DNA of 64,000 nucleotides from Comamonas sp. B21-038 (GCF_022387135.1 NZ_CP092462.1:2728001-2792000), one strand, 5' to 3'. Positions 17,836 to 31,426 are shown, counted from the stretch's first letter. Notes: generated from the sequence alone by a model not told the origin. Numbers and translations: made by a program.

Positions 17836-18607
17836 GCATCTGTTACCTCTGCCCGCTTTCAACGACAACTACATCTGGCTGCTGCACAACGGACAGCACG
17901 CGCTGGTCGTCGACCCAGGCCAGGCTGCGCCCGCGCTTGCGGCGCTGCGCCGCCTTGATCTGCAGCTGCAAGCCATTGTAGTGACCCACCACCACGGCGA
18001 CCACACCGGCGGCGTGGCCGAGCTGCGCGAGGCCACCGGCGCCCGGGTCTACGGCCCCGCCACCGAGGACATCCCCCAGCCCTGCGAGCCCCTGCGGGGC
18101 GGCGATGGGCTGGTGCTGCTGGGTCTGCAGTGGCAGGTGATCGATGTGCCCGGCCATACCGCCGGGCATATTGCCTATTACTGCGCCGATGTGGCAGGAC
18201 AACCGGTGCTGTTCTGTGGCGATACCTTGTTCTCAGGCGGCTGCGGCCGCCTGTTTGAAGGCACGCCTGCGCAGATGCATGCCTCGCTGTCGGCACTGGC
18301 TGCGCTGCCCGCAGATACGCAGGTCTGCGCTGCCCATGAGTACACACTCTCCAACCTGCGCTTTGCGCAGGCGGTTGAGCCCGACAACCAGGACGTCGCC
18401 CGCTATCTGGCGCACTGCGAGCAGTTGCGTGAACGCGGCGAGCCGACCCTGCCGGCGCAGCTTGGCAACGAGCTGCGCATCAACCCATTCCTGCGCAGCA
18501 GCCTGGCCCCTGTGGCCCGCGCTGCCCAGCAGTTCGATCCCTCCACCCCTAGCAGCGACCCGGTCGCCGTTTTTGCCGCGCTGCGTCGCTGGAAGAACCA
18601 ATTTTGA
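17834..18607 (+). CDS. gloB: Hydroxyacylglutathione hydrolase (glyoxalase II)
   Basis: A 257-residue metallo-beta-lactamase-fold enzyme that splits S-lactoylglutathione to lactate and glutathione in methylglyoxal detoxification. The binuclear metal site is THHHGDH (51-57), then VPGHTAGH, the bridging aspartate in FCGDTLFSGGCGR, and AAHEYT. The C-terminal NPFLR segment is typical of GloB. It starts on the ATG that overlaps the opposite methyltransferase ATG and lacks a Shine-Dalgarno sequence. Its stop overlaps the mltD start by one base (TGATG). Confidence 0.95.
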   Translation: MHLLPLPAFNDNYIWLLHNGQHALVVDPGQAAPALAALRRLDLQLQAIVVTHHHGDHTGGVAELREATGARVYGPATEDIPQPCEPLRGGDGLVLLGLQWQVIDVPGHTAGHIAYYCADVAGQPVLFCGDTLFSGGCGRLFEGTPAQMHASLSALAALPADTQVCAAHEYTLSNLRFAQAVEPDNQDVARYLAHCEQLRERGEPTLPAQLGNELRINPFLRSSLAPVARAAQQFDPSTPSSDPVAVFAALRRWKNQF

Positions 18608-20157
18608 TGAAGCATCTGTACCTGTGGAGCCTGAGCGCCCTACTCGCCCTGACCGGCTGCGCCACCACCGAGACCGGCGGCCCGAATACCCCGGCAGCAG
18701 GTGACACCCCGAAGACCAGTTCGGCGCCGCACACCCCCAGCTACCCCAGCGGCCCCCTCAGCCCCATCAGTGCGGCCAACCTCCAAGGCAATGGCGCCGT
18801 CACCAGCCTGGCGGTGCCAGAAGATCTCTGGGATCGCATCCGGCGCGGCTTTGCGATGCCCGATCTGGAAAACGACCTGGTCAGCAACCAGGAGCAGTGG
18901 TACGCCAGCCGCCCCGATTACATCCAGCGCATGACCGCGCGCTCGTCCAAGTACATGTTCCACATCGTCGAGGAACTGGAACGCCGGGGCATGCCGACCG
19001 AGCTGGCACTGCTGCCCTACATCGAGAGTGCCTACAACCCGCAGGCAGTCTCCAGTGCGAAGGCGGCCGGCATGTGGCAGTTCATGCCCGCCACCGGCAC
19101 CTATTTCGATCTGAAGCAGAACATGTTCCGCGACGACCGGCGCGATGTGCTGGCCTCGACCCGCGCAGCGCTGGACTACCTGCAAAAGCTCTACAACATG
19201 TTTGGCGACTGGCACCTGGCACTGGCAGCCTACAACTGGGGGGAAGGCAGCGTGGGCCGCGCGCTAGCGCGCAACCAGAAGCAAGGGCTGGGAGGTACCT
19301 ACACCGACCTGAGCATGCCCGACGAGACACGCAACTACGTCCCCAAGCTGCAGGCGGTCAAGAACATCATCGCCCATCCCGAGCGCTTCCAGGCTGAGTT
19401 GCCGCTGATCGAGAACCACCCCTACTTCCAGGCCGTGACCCTGGACCGCGACATCGACACCGCCCAGGTGGCCGAGATGGCCGGCGTCACGATGGATGAG
19501 CTCAAGTCGCTCAACCCCTCGTTCAACCGCCCCGTGATCTTCAAGGCCGGCACACCGCAGGTGCTGCTGCCCTGGGACAATGCGAATGTCTTCCGCCGCA
19601 ACCTGCAGGCGCATGAAAAAGGCCAGTACGCGAGCTGGACCGTCTGGACCGTGCCCAGTACGATGACGGTGGCCACTGCCGCCGGCATGGTCGGCATGAG
19701 CGAGAACGACCTGCGCGCGGTCAACAACATTCCGCCACGCATGATGGTCAAGGGCGGCTCGGCGCTGATGGTGCCGCGCTCGGCCGCCGTCAAGCAGGAT
19801 GTCTCCAGCCACCTCGCCGACAACGCCCACATCGCGCTGACCCCGGAAGTCGTCACCCGCCGCACGACTGTCAAGGCGCGCAAGGGCGATACCGTCGCCC
19901 GCGTGGCCCAGCGCTACCGGGTCACCGCCGCACAGGTCGCCGATTGGAATGATGTCGGCGTCAAGAGCGCCTTCAAGGTGGGCCACCAGGTCGTGCTGTA
20001 CATGCCCGTGCGCGTAGGTGCTGCACCGGCAGCACGCGGCAGCCAGGCTGCGCGCGGCAGCCGCAGCAGCACGGCCAAACGGCCGGCGGTGCGCCAGACA
20101 GCGACCCAGAAGGCCCCCTCCAAGCGCAGCACCAGCACCACGAAGAAAAAGCGCTGA
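18607..20157 (+). CDS. mltD: Membrane-bound lytic murein transglycosylase D
   Basis: A 516-residue outer-membrane lipoprotein that cleaves peptidoglycan glycan strands. The signal peptide ends in the lipobox LTGC (Cys18). The lytic transglycosylase (SLT) domain holds catalytic Glu140 in LLPYIESAYNPQ, followed by GMWQFMPATG. At least two C-terminal LysM-like peptidoglycan-binding repeats follow, one ending LMVPRS and one around ARKGDTVARVAQRY. The last 40 residues are basic and Ser/Ala/Thr-rich, probably disordered. It overlaps gloB by one base, so the ATG at 18607 rather than the TTG three bases before is the start. A strong terminator follows. Confidence 0.93.
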   Translation: MKHLYLWSLSALLALTGCATTETGGPNTPAAGDTPKTSSAPHTPSYPSGPLSPISAANLQGNGAVTSLAVPEDLWDRIRRGFAMPDLENDLVSNQEQWYASRPDYIQRMTARSSKYMFHIVEELERRGMPTELALLPYIESAYNPQAVSSAKAAGMWQFMPATGTYFDLKQNMFRDDRRDVLASTRAALDYLQKLYNMFGDWHLALAAYNWGEGSVGRALARNQKQGLGGTYTDLSMPDETRNYVPKLQAVKNIIAHPERFQAELPLIENHPYFQAVTLDRDIDTAQVAEMAGVTMDELKSLNPSFNRPVIFKAGTPQVLLPWDNANVFRRNLQAHEKGQYASWTVWTVPSTMTVATAAGMVGMSENDLRAVNNIPPRMMVKGGSALMVPRSAAVKQDVSSHLADNAHIALTPEVVTRRTTVKARKGDTVARVAQRYRVTAAQVADWNDVGVKSAFKVGHQVVLYMPVRVGAAPAARGSQAARGSRSSTAKRPAVRQTATQKAPSKRSTSTTKKKR

Positions 20158-20180
20158 GCAAGCCCCTAAATCCCCACCAC

Positions 20181-20206
20181 AAGACGCTCCCTGGAGCGTC
20201 TTTTTT
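20181..20206 (+). terminator. Intrinsic terminator of mltD
   Basis: AAGACGCTCC pairs with GGAGCGTCTT around a very tight loop, followed by six T. Confidence 0.9.
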
Positions 20207-20269
20207 ATGCGCACAGACTCTGCGGACAAAGGCCTCGCACTATGCTGGGCGCAACACCGAGGAGACCGC

Positions 20270-20602
20270 ATGCGCGAAGGATTGGAAAAACTGCTGGCCA
20301 AGGGACAGGACAGCGCTGTTCTGCGCTTTGGCCTGGGCCAGGCCTGCTTGAAGGAAGAGGACTATGCGGCCGCAGCGCTGCACCTGGCGCAGGCCGTCAA
20401 GCAGAATCCGCAGTACTCCGCCGCCTGGAAGCTGCTGGGCAAGGCCCAGCTGGAGTCGGGTGCAGCGGATGCCCGCACGCAAGCCCAGGCCAGCTGGCAG
20501 CAAGGCCTGCAGGTGGCAGAGCAGCACGGGGACACGCAGACGGTCAAGGAGATCACGGTGTTCCTCAAACGCCTGCACAAAGCCGCTGGCGGAGCTGCTT
20601 GA
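20270..20602 (+). CDS. Small TPR-type protein
   Basis: A 110-residue all-helical protein with one to two tetratricopeptide-like repeats: LRFGLGQACLKEEDYAAAALHLAQAVKQNP is followed by AAWKLLGKAQLESG. TPR domains mediate protein contacts; the partner is unknown. AGGAG lies five bases before the ATG at 20270. The frame is open far upstream into mltD, but the terminator and the ribosome site fix this start. Single-gene transcript facing the gsi operon. Confidence 0.82.
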   Translation: MREGLEKLLAKGQDSAVLRFGLGQACLKEEDYAAAALHLAQAVKQNPQYSAAWKLLGKAQLESGAADARTQAQASWQQGLQVAEQHGDTQTVKEITVFLKRLHKAAGGAA

Positions 20603-20620
20603 GCGGCGCTGATCGCCGAT

Positions 20621-20651
20621 AAAAAAAGGCAAGGCCCGGAAGGCGCTTGCC
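20621..20651 (-). terminator. Intrinsic terminator of the gsi operon
   Basis: On the minus strand GGCAAG pairs with CTTGCC around a structured 12-base loop and seven T follow. It lies 44 bases after the gsiD stop. Confidence 0.8.
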
Positions 20652-20694
20652 GTTTCTGGATGGCAGCTGGCCAGCAACTGCCAGCTGCCGATGA

Positions 20695-21657
20695 TCAGTT
20701 GTCCAGCTTGGGGTCCAGCGCGTCGCGCAGGCCGTCGCCCAGCAGGTTGAAGGCCAGCACCGTCACAAAGATCGCCAGGCTCGGGAACAGGGCCACATGC
20801 GGGGCATTGAGCATGTCACTGCGCGCCTCGTTCAGCATGGCGCCCCACTCCGGCGTCGGCGGCTGCGCGCCCATGCCCAGAAAGGACAGGCTGGCAGCGG
20901 TGATGATCGAGGTGCCGATACGCATCGTCAGGTAGACCACCACGGACGACACGGTGCCCGGCAGCAGGTGGCGCAGCATGATGACCCGGTCGGGCGCGCC
21001 AATGGAGCGCACCGCCTCGATGTAGGTCTGCTGCTTGAGTGCCAGTACATTGCCGCGCACCAGGCGGGCAAAGGCCGGCACGCTGAACACGGCCACCGCC
21101 ATGATCACATTGATCATGCCGTTGCCCAGAATGGCGACGATGCCGATGGCCAGCAAGATGCCAGGGAAGGCAAACAGCACATCGGACATGCGCATCACGC
21201 AGCGGTCCCACCAGCCCTCGTAGTAGCCTGCCAGCAGGCCCAGGATCGCACCGATCACCGCGCCAATGGCCACCGACACAAAGCCGGCTGCCAGCGAGAT
21301 GCGCGCACCCACGAGGATGCGGCTGAAGATGTCACGGCCCAGCGAATCGACGCCAAACCAGTGCTTGGCGGTGGGGGGTGAGTTCAGCGCGTCGTAGTCA
21401 AAAAAGTTCTCGGCATCATAGGGCACGATCCAGGGCGCCAGGATGGCCACCAGCACCAGTGCGATGATGAAGACGCCAGCGAACAAGGCCAGCTTCTGGC
21501 GCTTGAACTTGCGCCAGAACTCGGCCATCGGCGTGCGCATGCGCGTCGATGCGGCCAGGTTGGCAGGCAGAGACGGCGTGGCGACGCTGGTGGCAGGTAC
21601 GGTGGTGGCCGCCGCCACGGCGCGGTCGGCAGATTCAGGAGCGTTCGGAGTATTCAT
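20695..21657 (-). CDS. gsiD: Glutathione/dipeptide ABC transporter permease (GsiD/DppC type)
   Basis: One of the two inner-membrane channel subunits, about 320 residues. A 45-residue polar Ala/Thr-rich N-terminus precedes the first helix; the BPD_transp domain follows with the EAA loop [21 protein letters not shown], where the ATPase docks. [16 protein letters not shown] is a DppC-type signature. It sits 15 bases after gsiC. I prefer the ATG at 21657; a TTG two codons earlier has a slightly better-placed purine tract. Confidence 0.9.
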   Translation of the reverse strand: MNTPNAPESADRAVAAATTVPATSVATPSLPANLAASTRMRTPMAEFWRKFKRQKLALFAGVFIIALVLVAILAPWIVPYDAENFFDYDALNSPPTAKHWFGVDSLGRDIFSRILVGARISLAAGFVSVAIGAVIGAILGLLAGYYEGWWDRCVMRMSDVLFAFPGILLAIGIVAILGNGMINVIMAVAVFSVPAFARLVRGNVLALKQQTYIEAVRSIGAPDRVIMLRHLLPGTVSSVVVYLTMRIGTSIITAASLSFLGMGAQPPTPEWGAMLNEARSDMLNAPHVALFPSLAIFVTVLAFNLLGDGLRDALDPKLDN

Positions 21658-21672
21658 GGCCAAAGCACCTGC

Positions 21673-22593
21673 TTAGCGGTAACGGATGGTGGGGTTGATC
21701 CAGGCATAGAGCAGATCGACCACCAGATTGATCAGGATGAATTCCAGCGAGAACAGCAGCACGAGGGCCTGGATGATCGGGTAGTCGCGCATTTCGACCG
21801 CATCGACCAGCAAGCGGCCCATGCCCGGCCAGTTGAATACCACCTCGACAACGATGGAGCCGCCCAGCAAGAAGCCAAACTGCAGGCCCATCATCGTCAC
21901 CACCGGAATCATCGCATTGCGCAGGCCATGCTTGATAACAACCACGGTCTCCTTCAAGCCCTTGGCGCGCGCGGTGCGCACATAGTCCTCTTTGAGGATG
22001 TCGATGAAGGAGCTGCGGGTAAAGCGCGCCATCACCGCGGCCACAGCCGCGCCCAGGGTCAGCGACGGCAACACATAGTGCTTCCAGCTGTCGGCGCCCA
22101 CGGTGGGCAGCCAGCCGAGCTTGACCGAGAAATACTGCATCAGCAGCATGCCCAGCGCAAACGACGGGAACGAGATGCCCGACACCGCCAGGGTCATGCC
22201 CAGGCGATCGGGCCACTGGTTGCGCCAGACGGCCGAGACAATGCCCAGGAACATGCCCAGCACCACCGACCAGGCCATCGCCACGACGGTGAGCCAGAAG
22301 GTCGGGCCAAAGCGCTCGGCAATCTCTTGCGAGACCGGGCGCTTGGTCCGGATGGATTTTCCAAAATCGCCCTGCAACGCATTGCTGAAGAAACGGACGA
22401 ACTGCTGGTGCAGGGGCAGGTCCAGCCCCAGGTCCTTGCGGACCAGTTCGATCGTCTCCGGGCCGGCTTCGGGGCCAGCCGCCAGGCGCGCGGGGTCACC
22501 GGGCAGCATGTGCACAAAACCAAAGACCAGCACCGCCACGATGAGCAGTGTCGGTATCAGCCCCAGCAAGCGTTTGAGCAGGTAGCGATACAT
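21673..22593 (-). CDS. gsiC: Glutathione/dipeptide ABC transporter permease (GsiC/DppB type)
   Basis: A 306-residue inner-membrane permease with about six helices. The DppB hallmarks are [19 protein letters not shown] at the start, [10 protein letters not shown] (29-38) and the EAA-type cytoplasmic loop [20 protein letters not shown]. It pairs with GsiD and is separated from gsiB by three bases, so the two genes are tightly coupled. Confidence 0.92.
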   Translation of the reverse strand: MYRYLLKRLLGLIPTLLIVAVLVFGFVHMLPGDPARLAAGPEAGPETIELVRKDLGLDLPLHQQFVRFFSNALQGDFGKSIRTKRPVSQEIAERFGPTFWLTVVAMAWSVVLGMFLGIVSAVWRNQWPDRLGMTLAVSGISFPSFALGMLLMQYFSVKLGWLPTVGADSWKHYVLPSLTLGAAVAAVMARFTRSSFIDILKEDYVRTARAKGLKETVVVIKHGLRNAMIPVVTMMGLQFGFLLGGSIVVEVVFNWPGMGRLLVDAVEMRDYPIIQALVLLFSLEFILINLVVDLLYAWINPTIRYR

Positions 22594-22596
22594 GGA

Positions 22597-24129
22597 TTAC
22601 TTCAGGTCGACATCGGTGAAATTGAAGTTGCCGTCCGGGATCACGTAAAAGCCCGACAGCTTCTTGGACTTGGCAGACACCAATTGCTCGGTGTTCAGGA
22701 AAATCCAGGGCGCGTCCTTCCAGATCTTTTGCTGTGCATCGGCATAGATCTTGCCGCGCTCGGCCGCATCGGTGGTCACCAGCGCCTTGGCAATGCCGGC
22801 ATTGACTTCGGCGTTGTTGTAGTACGCAGTGTTGAAGCCGCGTGGAGGCTGGCTCTCACCGGCCAGCAGTGGGCGCATCGCCCAGTCGGCTTCGCCGGTG
22901 GACGAGGACCAGCCCACGTAGTACATGCGCACGGCGGCCTTGCTCGCGTCCTGCACCGATTCCACTTCCGCCACGCGCTGGCCTGCTTCCAATGCGCGCA
23001 CGGTCACCTTCACTCCCACCTGGGCCAGTTGCTGCTGCGCAAACTGGATGACCTTTTGGGCCGTCGAGTGGTTGTAGGCCGACCACAGCGTGCTCTCAAA
23101 GCCATTGGGGTAACCGGCTTCCTTCAGCAAGGCCTTGGCCTTGGCAGGATCGTAGGGCCAGGGGCCCAGCTTGGTGGCAAATTCCACACCCTTGGGCAGC
23201 ACGCCTTCGGACGGGATGGCATAGCCGGCAAACGCCACCTTGGCCAGTGCTTCCTTGTTGATCGCGTAGTTCAGCGCCTCACGCACCTTGGGGTTGTCGA
23301 AAGGCTTTTGCGTGGTGTTCAGCGAGATGTAGCGCGCAATGATCGAAGGCGCCACGACGATGTCAAGGTTGGCATTTTTCTTGAGGTTTTCAACTGCTTC
23401 GGGCGGCACGCTGAAAGCGAACTGCGCCTCACCGGTCTGCATCATCGACGAGCGGGTGTTGTTGTCCACCACGGGGCGCCAGGTGATCGAATCCACCTTG
23501 GGCAGGCCGGACTGCCAGTAGCCATCAAACTTGCTGACCTTGACATAGTCCGAGGGCTTCCACTCGACGAACTTGAAGGGGCCGGTGCCCACGGGATGCT
23601 GCGCAATGTCCTTGCCATACTGCTTGAGCGCAGCGGGCGAGATGATCACGCCCGAGGGATGGGCGAGCGAGTTGACGAAAGGTGCGAACTGTTCCTTGAG
23701 CGTGAACTTGACCGTGTGCTCGTCCACCGCCTCGGTCTTGGCAATGTTCTTGTACAGGTTGTAGCGCTTGAGCTTGTTGTCCGGGTTGGTCACGCGGTCA
23801 AAGTTGGCCTTCACCGCTTCGGCGTTGAAAGGGGTGCCGTCATGGAACTTCACGCCGCTGCGCAGCTTGAAGGTGTAGACCAGACCGTCCTTGCTCACGT
23901 CGTAGCCGGTGGCCAGCACCGGGATCATCTTCATGTCCTTGTCGAAGCTGTACAAGCCTTCGTAGAAGGACTTGGCCATCGCTTGCGACAGGGTGTCATT
24001 GGCGTCATAGGGGTCCGTCGTCGTGAAAGACGAGTACACCGCCACCGTCACATCCTTGGCGGCAAACGCCGGCAAAGCCGAGCCCGCCAGCAGCATGGCT
24101 GCGGCGATCGAAGTCAAACGTCGTTGCAT
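22597..24129 (-). CDS. gsiB: Glutathione/peptide ABC transporter substrate-binding protein
   Basis: A 510-residue periplasmic binding protein of SBP family 5. The signal peptide is [23 protein letters not shown]; the mature protein starts [35 protein letters not shown] and RYNLYKNI are family-5 motifs. The ATG at 24129 has a good GAGGAG ribosome site. Assignment to glutathione rather than general dipeptides rests on synteny with the E. coli iaaA-gsiABCD locus. Gap of 100 bases to gsiA. Confidence 0.9.
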   Translation of the reverse strand: MQRRLTSIAAAMLLAGSALPAFAAKDVTVAVYSSFTTTDPYDANDTLSQAMAKSFYEGLYSFDKDMKMIPVLATGYDVSKDGLVYTFKLRSGVKFHDGTPFNAEAVKANFDRVTNPDNKLKRYNLYKNIAKTEAVDEHTVKFTLKEQFAPFVNSLAHPSGVIISPAALKQYGKDIAQHPVGTGPFKFVEWKPSDYVKVSKFDGYWQSGLPKVDSITWRPVVDNNTRSSMMQTGEAQFAFSVPPEAVENLKKNANLDIVVAPSIIARYISLNTTQKPFDNPKVREALNYAINKEALAKVAFAGYAIPSEGVLPKGVEFATKLGPWPYDPAKAKALLKEAGYPNGFESTLWSAYNHSTAQKVIQFAQQQLAQVGVKVTVRALEAGQRVAEVESVQDASKAAVRMYYVGWSSSTGEADWAMRPLLAGESQPPRGFNTAYYNNAEVNAGIAKALVTTDAAERGKIYADAQQKIWKDAPWIFLNTEQLVSAKSKKLSGFYVIPDGNFNFTDVDLK

Positions 24130-24229
24130 ATCAACTCTCCTCTTCAGGTTTTGCATCGGCTGGCCCACCACGGCGGCGACCAGACCCACTACATTCTTGG
24201 CATTACGCACCTTGGCACACTGCGCAGGC

Positions 24230-26134
<1,905 letters not shown>

Positions 26135-26455
26135 AGGTAGAAGGGGCAGTGCGGGACTTCGGAAAGAAGGCACGAGCCGTAATGCAGGACAGGCACCCGG
26201 GTTGGGACAAATCCTTGAGAAAAATCCCCGTGATAGCAAGAACACTGGGGCTTACACATTCACCTGGGTGACAGTGCTAGCAATTGTAGAAAGCCGGGGA
26301 TGGGGTTTGGATGCAAAACCTCCTATGGTTTTCACCTACGCAATATCCGCAGTAGTGCGCACCACCGCATTGCGTGGCTTGCCCGTTGCAGGCAAGCCAC
26401 TTCACCGGGGCGGGGGTCGGGTATAGCTGCTGCCCCCTGGCTCAGCGATGCGCCA
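26135..26455. other. 321-base region between iaaA and gsiA
   Basis: No gene seen. It holds a 10-bp perfect hairpin, GTGGCTTGCC with GGCAAGCCAC around a 7-base loop (26374-26400), without a T run on either strand. The hairpin could end or stabilise the iaaA transcript or separate iaaA from gsiABCD expression. Confidence 0.5.
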
Positions 26456-27466
26456 TCAGGCCGGCGCCAACGCGTCGTTGGCATAAATGGCCACCAGCGC
26501 CTCGCCGTCGATGCCGATCTGCCCCCGGTACATACCTTCGGAGTTGAAGCACAGCGAGACCTCCCCGTCGGCGCCCACCGCAATCAGGCCGCCATCGCCA
26601 CCCAGCGGGGGCAGCACGCGGTGGATGACCTCGGCCGTCGCCTTGGCCACCGACTCACCCAGCAGTTCGATGCGCGCCGCCACCGTGTGGGCGGCCGAGC
26701 CCCGGATGAAGGCCTCGCCCACGCCCGTGCAGGAGACGGCCACGACGCCATGCTTGGCATAGGTGCCCGCGCCCACCACGGGCGAGTCGCCGACACGGCC
26801 GGGCTTCTTGTTGGTCAGACCGCCGGTCGAGGTGGCAGCGGCCAGTTGGCCCTGCACATCCAGCACCACCGCGCCGACGGTGCCCATCTTCTTGCGCTCA
26901 TCCAGCGGCGCGGCCTGGGTCTGGCTTTGGGCGGTGTGGTCCAGCGCCACCTGCTCGCGGCCCGATGCCAGCGCCGCCGCCTGCACGGTACGCAGCTGGG
27001 TCAGGCGCTGCTCGGTCGAGAACCAGTCGCGCGCCACCATCTCGCAGCCCTGGGCCTGGGCAAAGCGCTCGGCGGCCTCGCCAATCATGAACACTGGACC
27101 GCCCGCCTCCATCAACGCCAAGGCCGCACGCACCGGGTTGCGCACGGTGCTGACACCGGCCAGCGATCCGCAGGCCAGATCGCGCCCGCGCATGACACAG
27201 GCATCCATCTCATGCGTGGCATCGGCCGTGAACACGGCGCCGCGCCCGGCGTTGAACAGGGGGCATTCCTCGAGCAGGCGCACGGCCTCCACGGCCACTT
27301 CTTCGGCAGGCGCACCGGCCGCCAGTTTTTGCTGCGCGCCTTGCAGCACATCGCACAAGGCGTCGCGGTAGGCCTGCTGTTGCGCAGGGGTGATGGAGGC
27401 ACGGGTGATGGTGCCGGCGCCGCCATGGATGGCGATCACGGGACGGAAGGTGGTGGAGGTCGTCAT
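26456..27466 (-). CDS. iaaA: Isoaspartyl peptidase / L-asparaginase (plant type)
   Basis: A 336-residue Ntn-hydrolase that cleaves beta-aspartyl dipeptides. The precursor cuts itself before Thr196 (MG|TVGAVVLD), exposing the catalytic threonine; the substrate-binding NRTVARPV-type region is seen as RVGDSPVVGAGTYA. The N-terminal AIHGGAGT is conserved. In E. coli the same gene opens the gsiABCD operon and supplies peptide-processing activity. Here it lies upstream of gsiA on the same strand, 321 bases away, and follows the hydrolase gene by 52 bases. Confidence 0.95.
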   Translation of the reverse strand: MTTSTTFRPVIAIHGGAGTITRASITPAQQQAYRDALCDVLQGAQQKLAAGAPAEEVAVEAVRLLEECPLFNAGRGAVFTADATHEMDACVMRGRDLACGSLAGVSTVRNPVRAALALMEAGGPVFMIGEAAERFAQAQGCEMVARDWFSTEQRLTQLRTVQAAALASGREQVALDHTAQSQTQAAPLDERKKMGTVGAVVLDVQGQLAAATSTGGLTNKKPGRVGDSPVVGAGTYAKHGVVAVSCTGVGEAFIRGSAAHTVAARIELLGESVAKATAEVIHRVLPPLGGDGGLIAVGADGEVSLCFNSEGMYRGQIGIDGEALVAIYANDALAPA

Positions 27467-27518
27467 AGTTGTAGGGCCGGTCGCCTCTTGCGCTGCCAGC
27501 CGGTTCCAGGTGAATCAA

Positions 27519-28400
27519 TCAGGAAGAAAGCAGCGGCAGCAGTGCCGCCATGAAAGCCTCGGGCTGCTCGTACTGCACCCAATGGCCGCTGTCCGGCAAC
27601 CGCACAAAGGCCTGCAGATGGGGGGTGACCGCACGGTATTGGTGCTCCAGCGCGGGCATATAGCTTTTGTACAGGGCGTCATAAGCGCCATAGATCGCAG
27701 CGACCGGGCAGGCGATCTGCGGCAGCGACTGCGCCAGGATATCGGTGTTGGCCAGGCGCCGGCGCGGCAGGCGATCGCGCAGCACATTGCGCTGGTGCAA
27801 GGCCAGCGCCTGGTCGTCGATCTTCGCAGCATCCCAGAGCATCAGCGCGCCCAAGTTGTAGCGGTGCATCTCCAGCTGCTCGGCCGGGTCGCTCAGATGG
27901 CGCCAGCCCTTGAGGCTGAACTGCTTCTCCGGCACGACACCCATCGCCGGAGCACCGACCAGCACCAGGCGCTCGGCCGCCTGCGGGTAGGCGGCGGTCA
28001 GCATGGCCGCCGTCATGCCGCCAAACGAGAAACCCATCAACTGGCAAGGCAGCAGATCCAGCTGCGCCATGCCGGCATGCAAAGGCGCCAGCATCGCATC
28101 GGCATCGGCGCCCAGCGCTGGCGGGTCGGAATCGCCAAAACCCGGCAGATCGGGCAGCCAGAGCTCGTAGCCTTGGGCGAGCAGCGCATCGATATTGCGG
28201 ATCCAGTGGGTCCAGCTGCCGCTGCCGCCATGCAGAATCACCAGGGGCAGCCTGCCAGGGCGGCGCCCGCCCCAGGTATGCCAGACCAGGGTCCGGCCTT
28301 CAAAAATCGTGGTGTGCCGTGTGGCCTGGGCCAGCAAACGCTGGTACAGCGCCGGCAAGGGCAGCAAGCCCGCCGCGCCGGTGTCTGGAACATCCGACAT
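27519..28400 (-). CDS. Alpha/beta fold hydrolase
   Basis: A 293-residue serine hydrolase: oxyanion segment ILHGGSGSWTHW (55-66), LPDLPGFGDSDPP, nucleophile Ser125 in MGFSFGGMT, and a C-terminal histidine in DSGHWVQYEQPE. The sequence resembles meta-cleavage-product-type or esterase hydrolases, but the substrate is unknown. It starts eight bases after the aroQ stop, so it is co-transcribed with aroQ; no functional link is evident. 52 bases separate it from iaaA. Confidence 0.88.
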   Translation of the reverse strand: MSDVPDTGAAGLLPLPALYQRLLAQATRHTTIFEGRTLVWHTWGGRRPGRLPLVILHGGSGSWTHWIRNIDALLAQGYELWLPDLPGFGDSDPPALGADADAMLAPLHAGMAQLDLLPCQLMGFSFGGMTAAMLTAAYPQAAERLVLVGAPAMGVVPEKQFSLKGWRHLSDPAEQLEMHRYNLGALMLWDAAKIDDQALALHQRNVLRDRLPRRRLANTDILAQSLPQIACPVAAIYGAYDALYKSYMPALEHQYRAVTPHLQAFVRLPDSGHWVQYEQPEAFMAALLPLLSS

Positions 28401-28408
28401 CGCAACCT

Positions 28409-28870
28409 TCAGGCCGCAGGCGACAGCAGCACCTGCGCTACCGCATCGATCGCAATGCTGTAGCCCTGCACGCCCAGGCCACAGATGACTGCCTTGGCGA
28501 CGGGGGCGATATAGGAATGGTGGCGGAAGGACTCGCGGGCATGCACATTGCTGATGTGCAGCTCGATCACCGGCAGCGCCGCCCCCTTGATCGCATCCAT
28601 CAGGGCCACGCTGGTATGGGTATAGGCGGCGGCATTGAGCACCACGCCGGCCAGTTGGCCTTCACGCTGCAGCTGGCCCGCTTCGTGCAGCCAGTCGATC
28701 AGCGCGCCCTCATGGTTGCTCTGGTGAAAACGCAAGGCCAGCTGGTTGCGCGCGGCCGCCTGGGCGCAGAGCTGCTCGACGTCGGCCAAGGTGTGGGCAC
28801 CATAGATGGCGGGCTCGCGCAGACCCAGCAGGTTCAGGTTTGGGCCGTTCAGTACAAAAACAGTTTTCAT
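28409..28870 (-). CDS. aroQ: Type II 3-dehydroquinate dehydratase
   Basis: A 153-residue dodecameric enzyme of the shikimate pathway that dehydrates 3-dehydroquinate to 3-dehydroshikimate. It shows NGPNLNLLG (8-16) with Tyr23 in the active site, RFHQSNHEGALIDWLHEA, NAAAYTHTSVAL and the catalytic-histidine block HISNVHARESFRHHSY. The ATG at 28870 gives standard family length; the open frame runs on into the next gene, but without similarity. It leads a minus-strand block with a hydrolase and iaaA. Confidence 0.96.
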   Translation of the reverse strand: MKTVFVLNGPNLNLLGLREPAIYGAHTLADVEQLCAQAAARNQLALRFHQSNHEGALIDWLHEAGQLQREGQLAGVVLNAAAYTHTSVALMDAIKGAALPVIELHISNVHARESFRHHSYIAPVAKAVICGLGVQGYSIAIDAVAQVLLSPAA

Positions 28871-28975
28871 CTCAGCTTCCACAACGGACAACAGCTGTGG
28901 ATTATCCGAGCATTCCAACCGTTGCTGCATCAGCCAAGCGACAGCCGAGCGGCTGGCGCGCTGCCAGGCGCCCAT

Positions 28976-29000
28976 AAAAAAAGCCCTGGCGGGCCAGGGC
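28976..29000 (-). terminator. Intrinsic terminator of the Tyr/Pro-rich gene
   Basis: GCCCTGG pairs with CCAGGGC around a 4-base loop, followed on the minus strand by seven T. Confidence 0.92.
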
Positions 29001-29027
29001 GTGGGCTGCTTGGGCAGGGCTGCTGCC

Positions 29028-29375
29028 TCAATAGCGGTAGTAATCGCGGTCGTGGCGATGGTGGCGGTGGTAGCGGCCGGGAGGTGGGCCGTAATACACC
29101 GGCGCCGGGCGGTAGACCGGTGCGGGGCGGTAGACCACGGCGGGAGGTGGAGGTGCCACATAGACCGGCTGGGGCGCATACACAGGGGGCGGTGCCACAT
29201 ACACCGGCTGCGGTGCATACACCGGCGCAGGAGCGACATACACCGGGGCTGGCACATTGATACCCACCGACCAGGACACCCGGCTGGCATGGGCGCCAGC
29301 GCTCATCAGCGCCAAGCCAGTCAGCACAGCGGCAGCGGCCCAGCGAGAGCCTTGTTTCAGCATCGAGTTGCGCAT
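29028..29375 (-). CDS. Exported Tyr/Pro-rich repeat protein
   Basis: A 115-residue secreted protein. A signal peptide covers residues 1-31 (cleavage after AGAHA). The mature part is built from short units such as VYVAPAPVYAP and QPVYVAPPP, then VYRPAPVYY, and ends in a His/Arg/Tyr-rich tail (RYHRHHRHDRDYYRY). Such low-complexity proteins occur in many Proteobacteria; a cell-envelope or metal-binding role for the His tail is a guess. AAGGAG precedes the ATG by five bases. Its own terminator follows, so it is a single-gene transcript. Confidence 0.8.
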   Translation of the reverse strand: MRNSMLKQGSRWAAAAVLTGLALMSAGAHASRVSWSVGINVPAPVYVAPAPVYAPQPVYVAPPPVYAPQPVYVAPPPPAVVYRPAPVYRPAPVYYGPPPGRYHRHHRHDRDYYRY

Positions 29376-29545
29376 ATTGATCTCCTTGCGAGAATCCCTG
29401 AAAAATGTCATTGAACTTTCAACGCGGCAAGCAGGCAGAAAGATACCAAACGCTCTGCAAATTATGGTTTCAAGAACAGCTATCCTGTTGCAAAGCGTAA
29501 ATGACATGCCTTATGCAGGGTCAGAGCCCCATAAACCGCAATCCG

Positions 29546-29574
29546 TTCCAGCCATCAGGGTACTCCCTTAGAAT
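29546..29574 (+). promoter_or_regulatory. Candidate glnS promoter
   Basis: TTCCAG and TAGAAT spaced 17 bases. The -10 box ends eight bases before the glnS ATG, so the transcript would have almost no leader, and no Shine-Dalgarno sequence is present. Confidence 0.45.
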
Positions 29575-29582
29575 ACACCTCT

Positions 29583-31400
<1,818 letters not shown>

Positions 31401-31426
31401 AGGTCAGTTCCCAGCGAGCCGATCCC

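Noticed and set aside
26374..26400. Hairpin as terminator of iaaA
   Set aside because: Stem is strong but no T run follows; kept only as a structural element.
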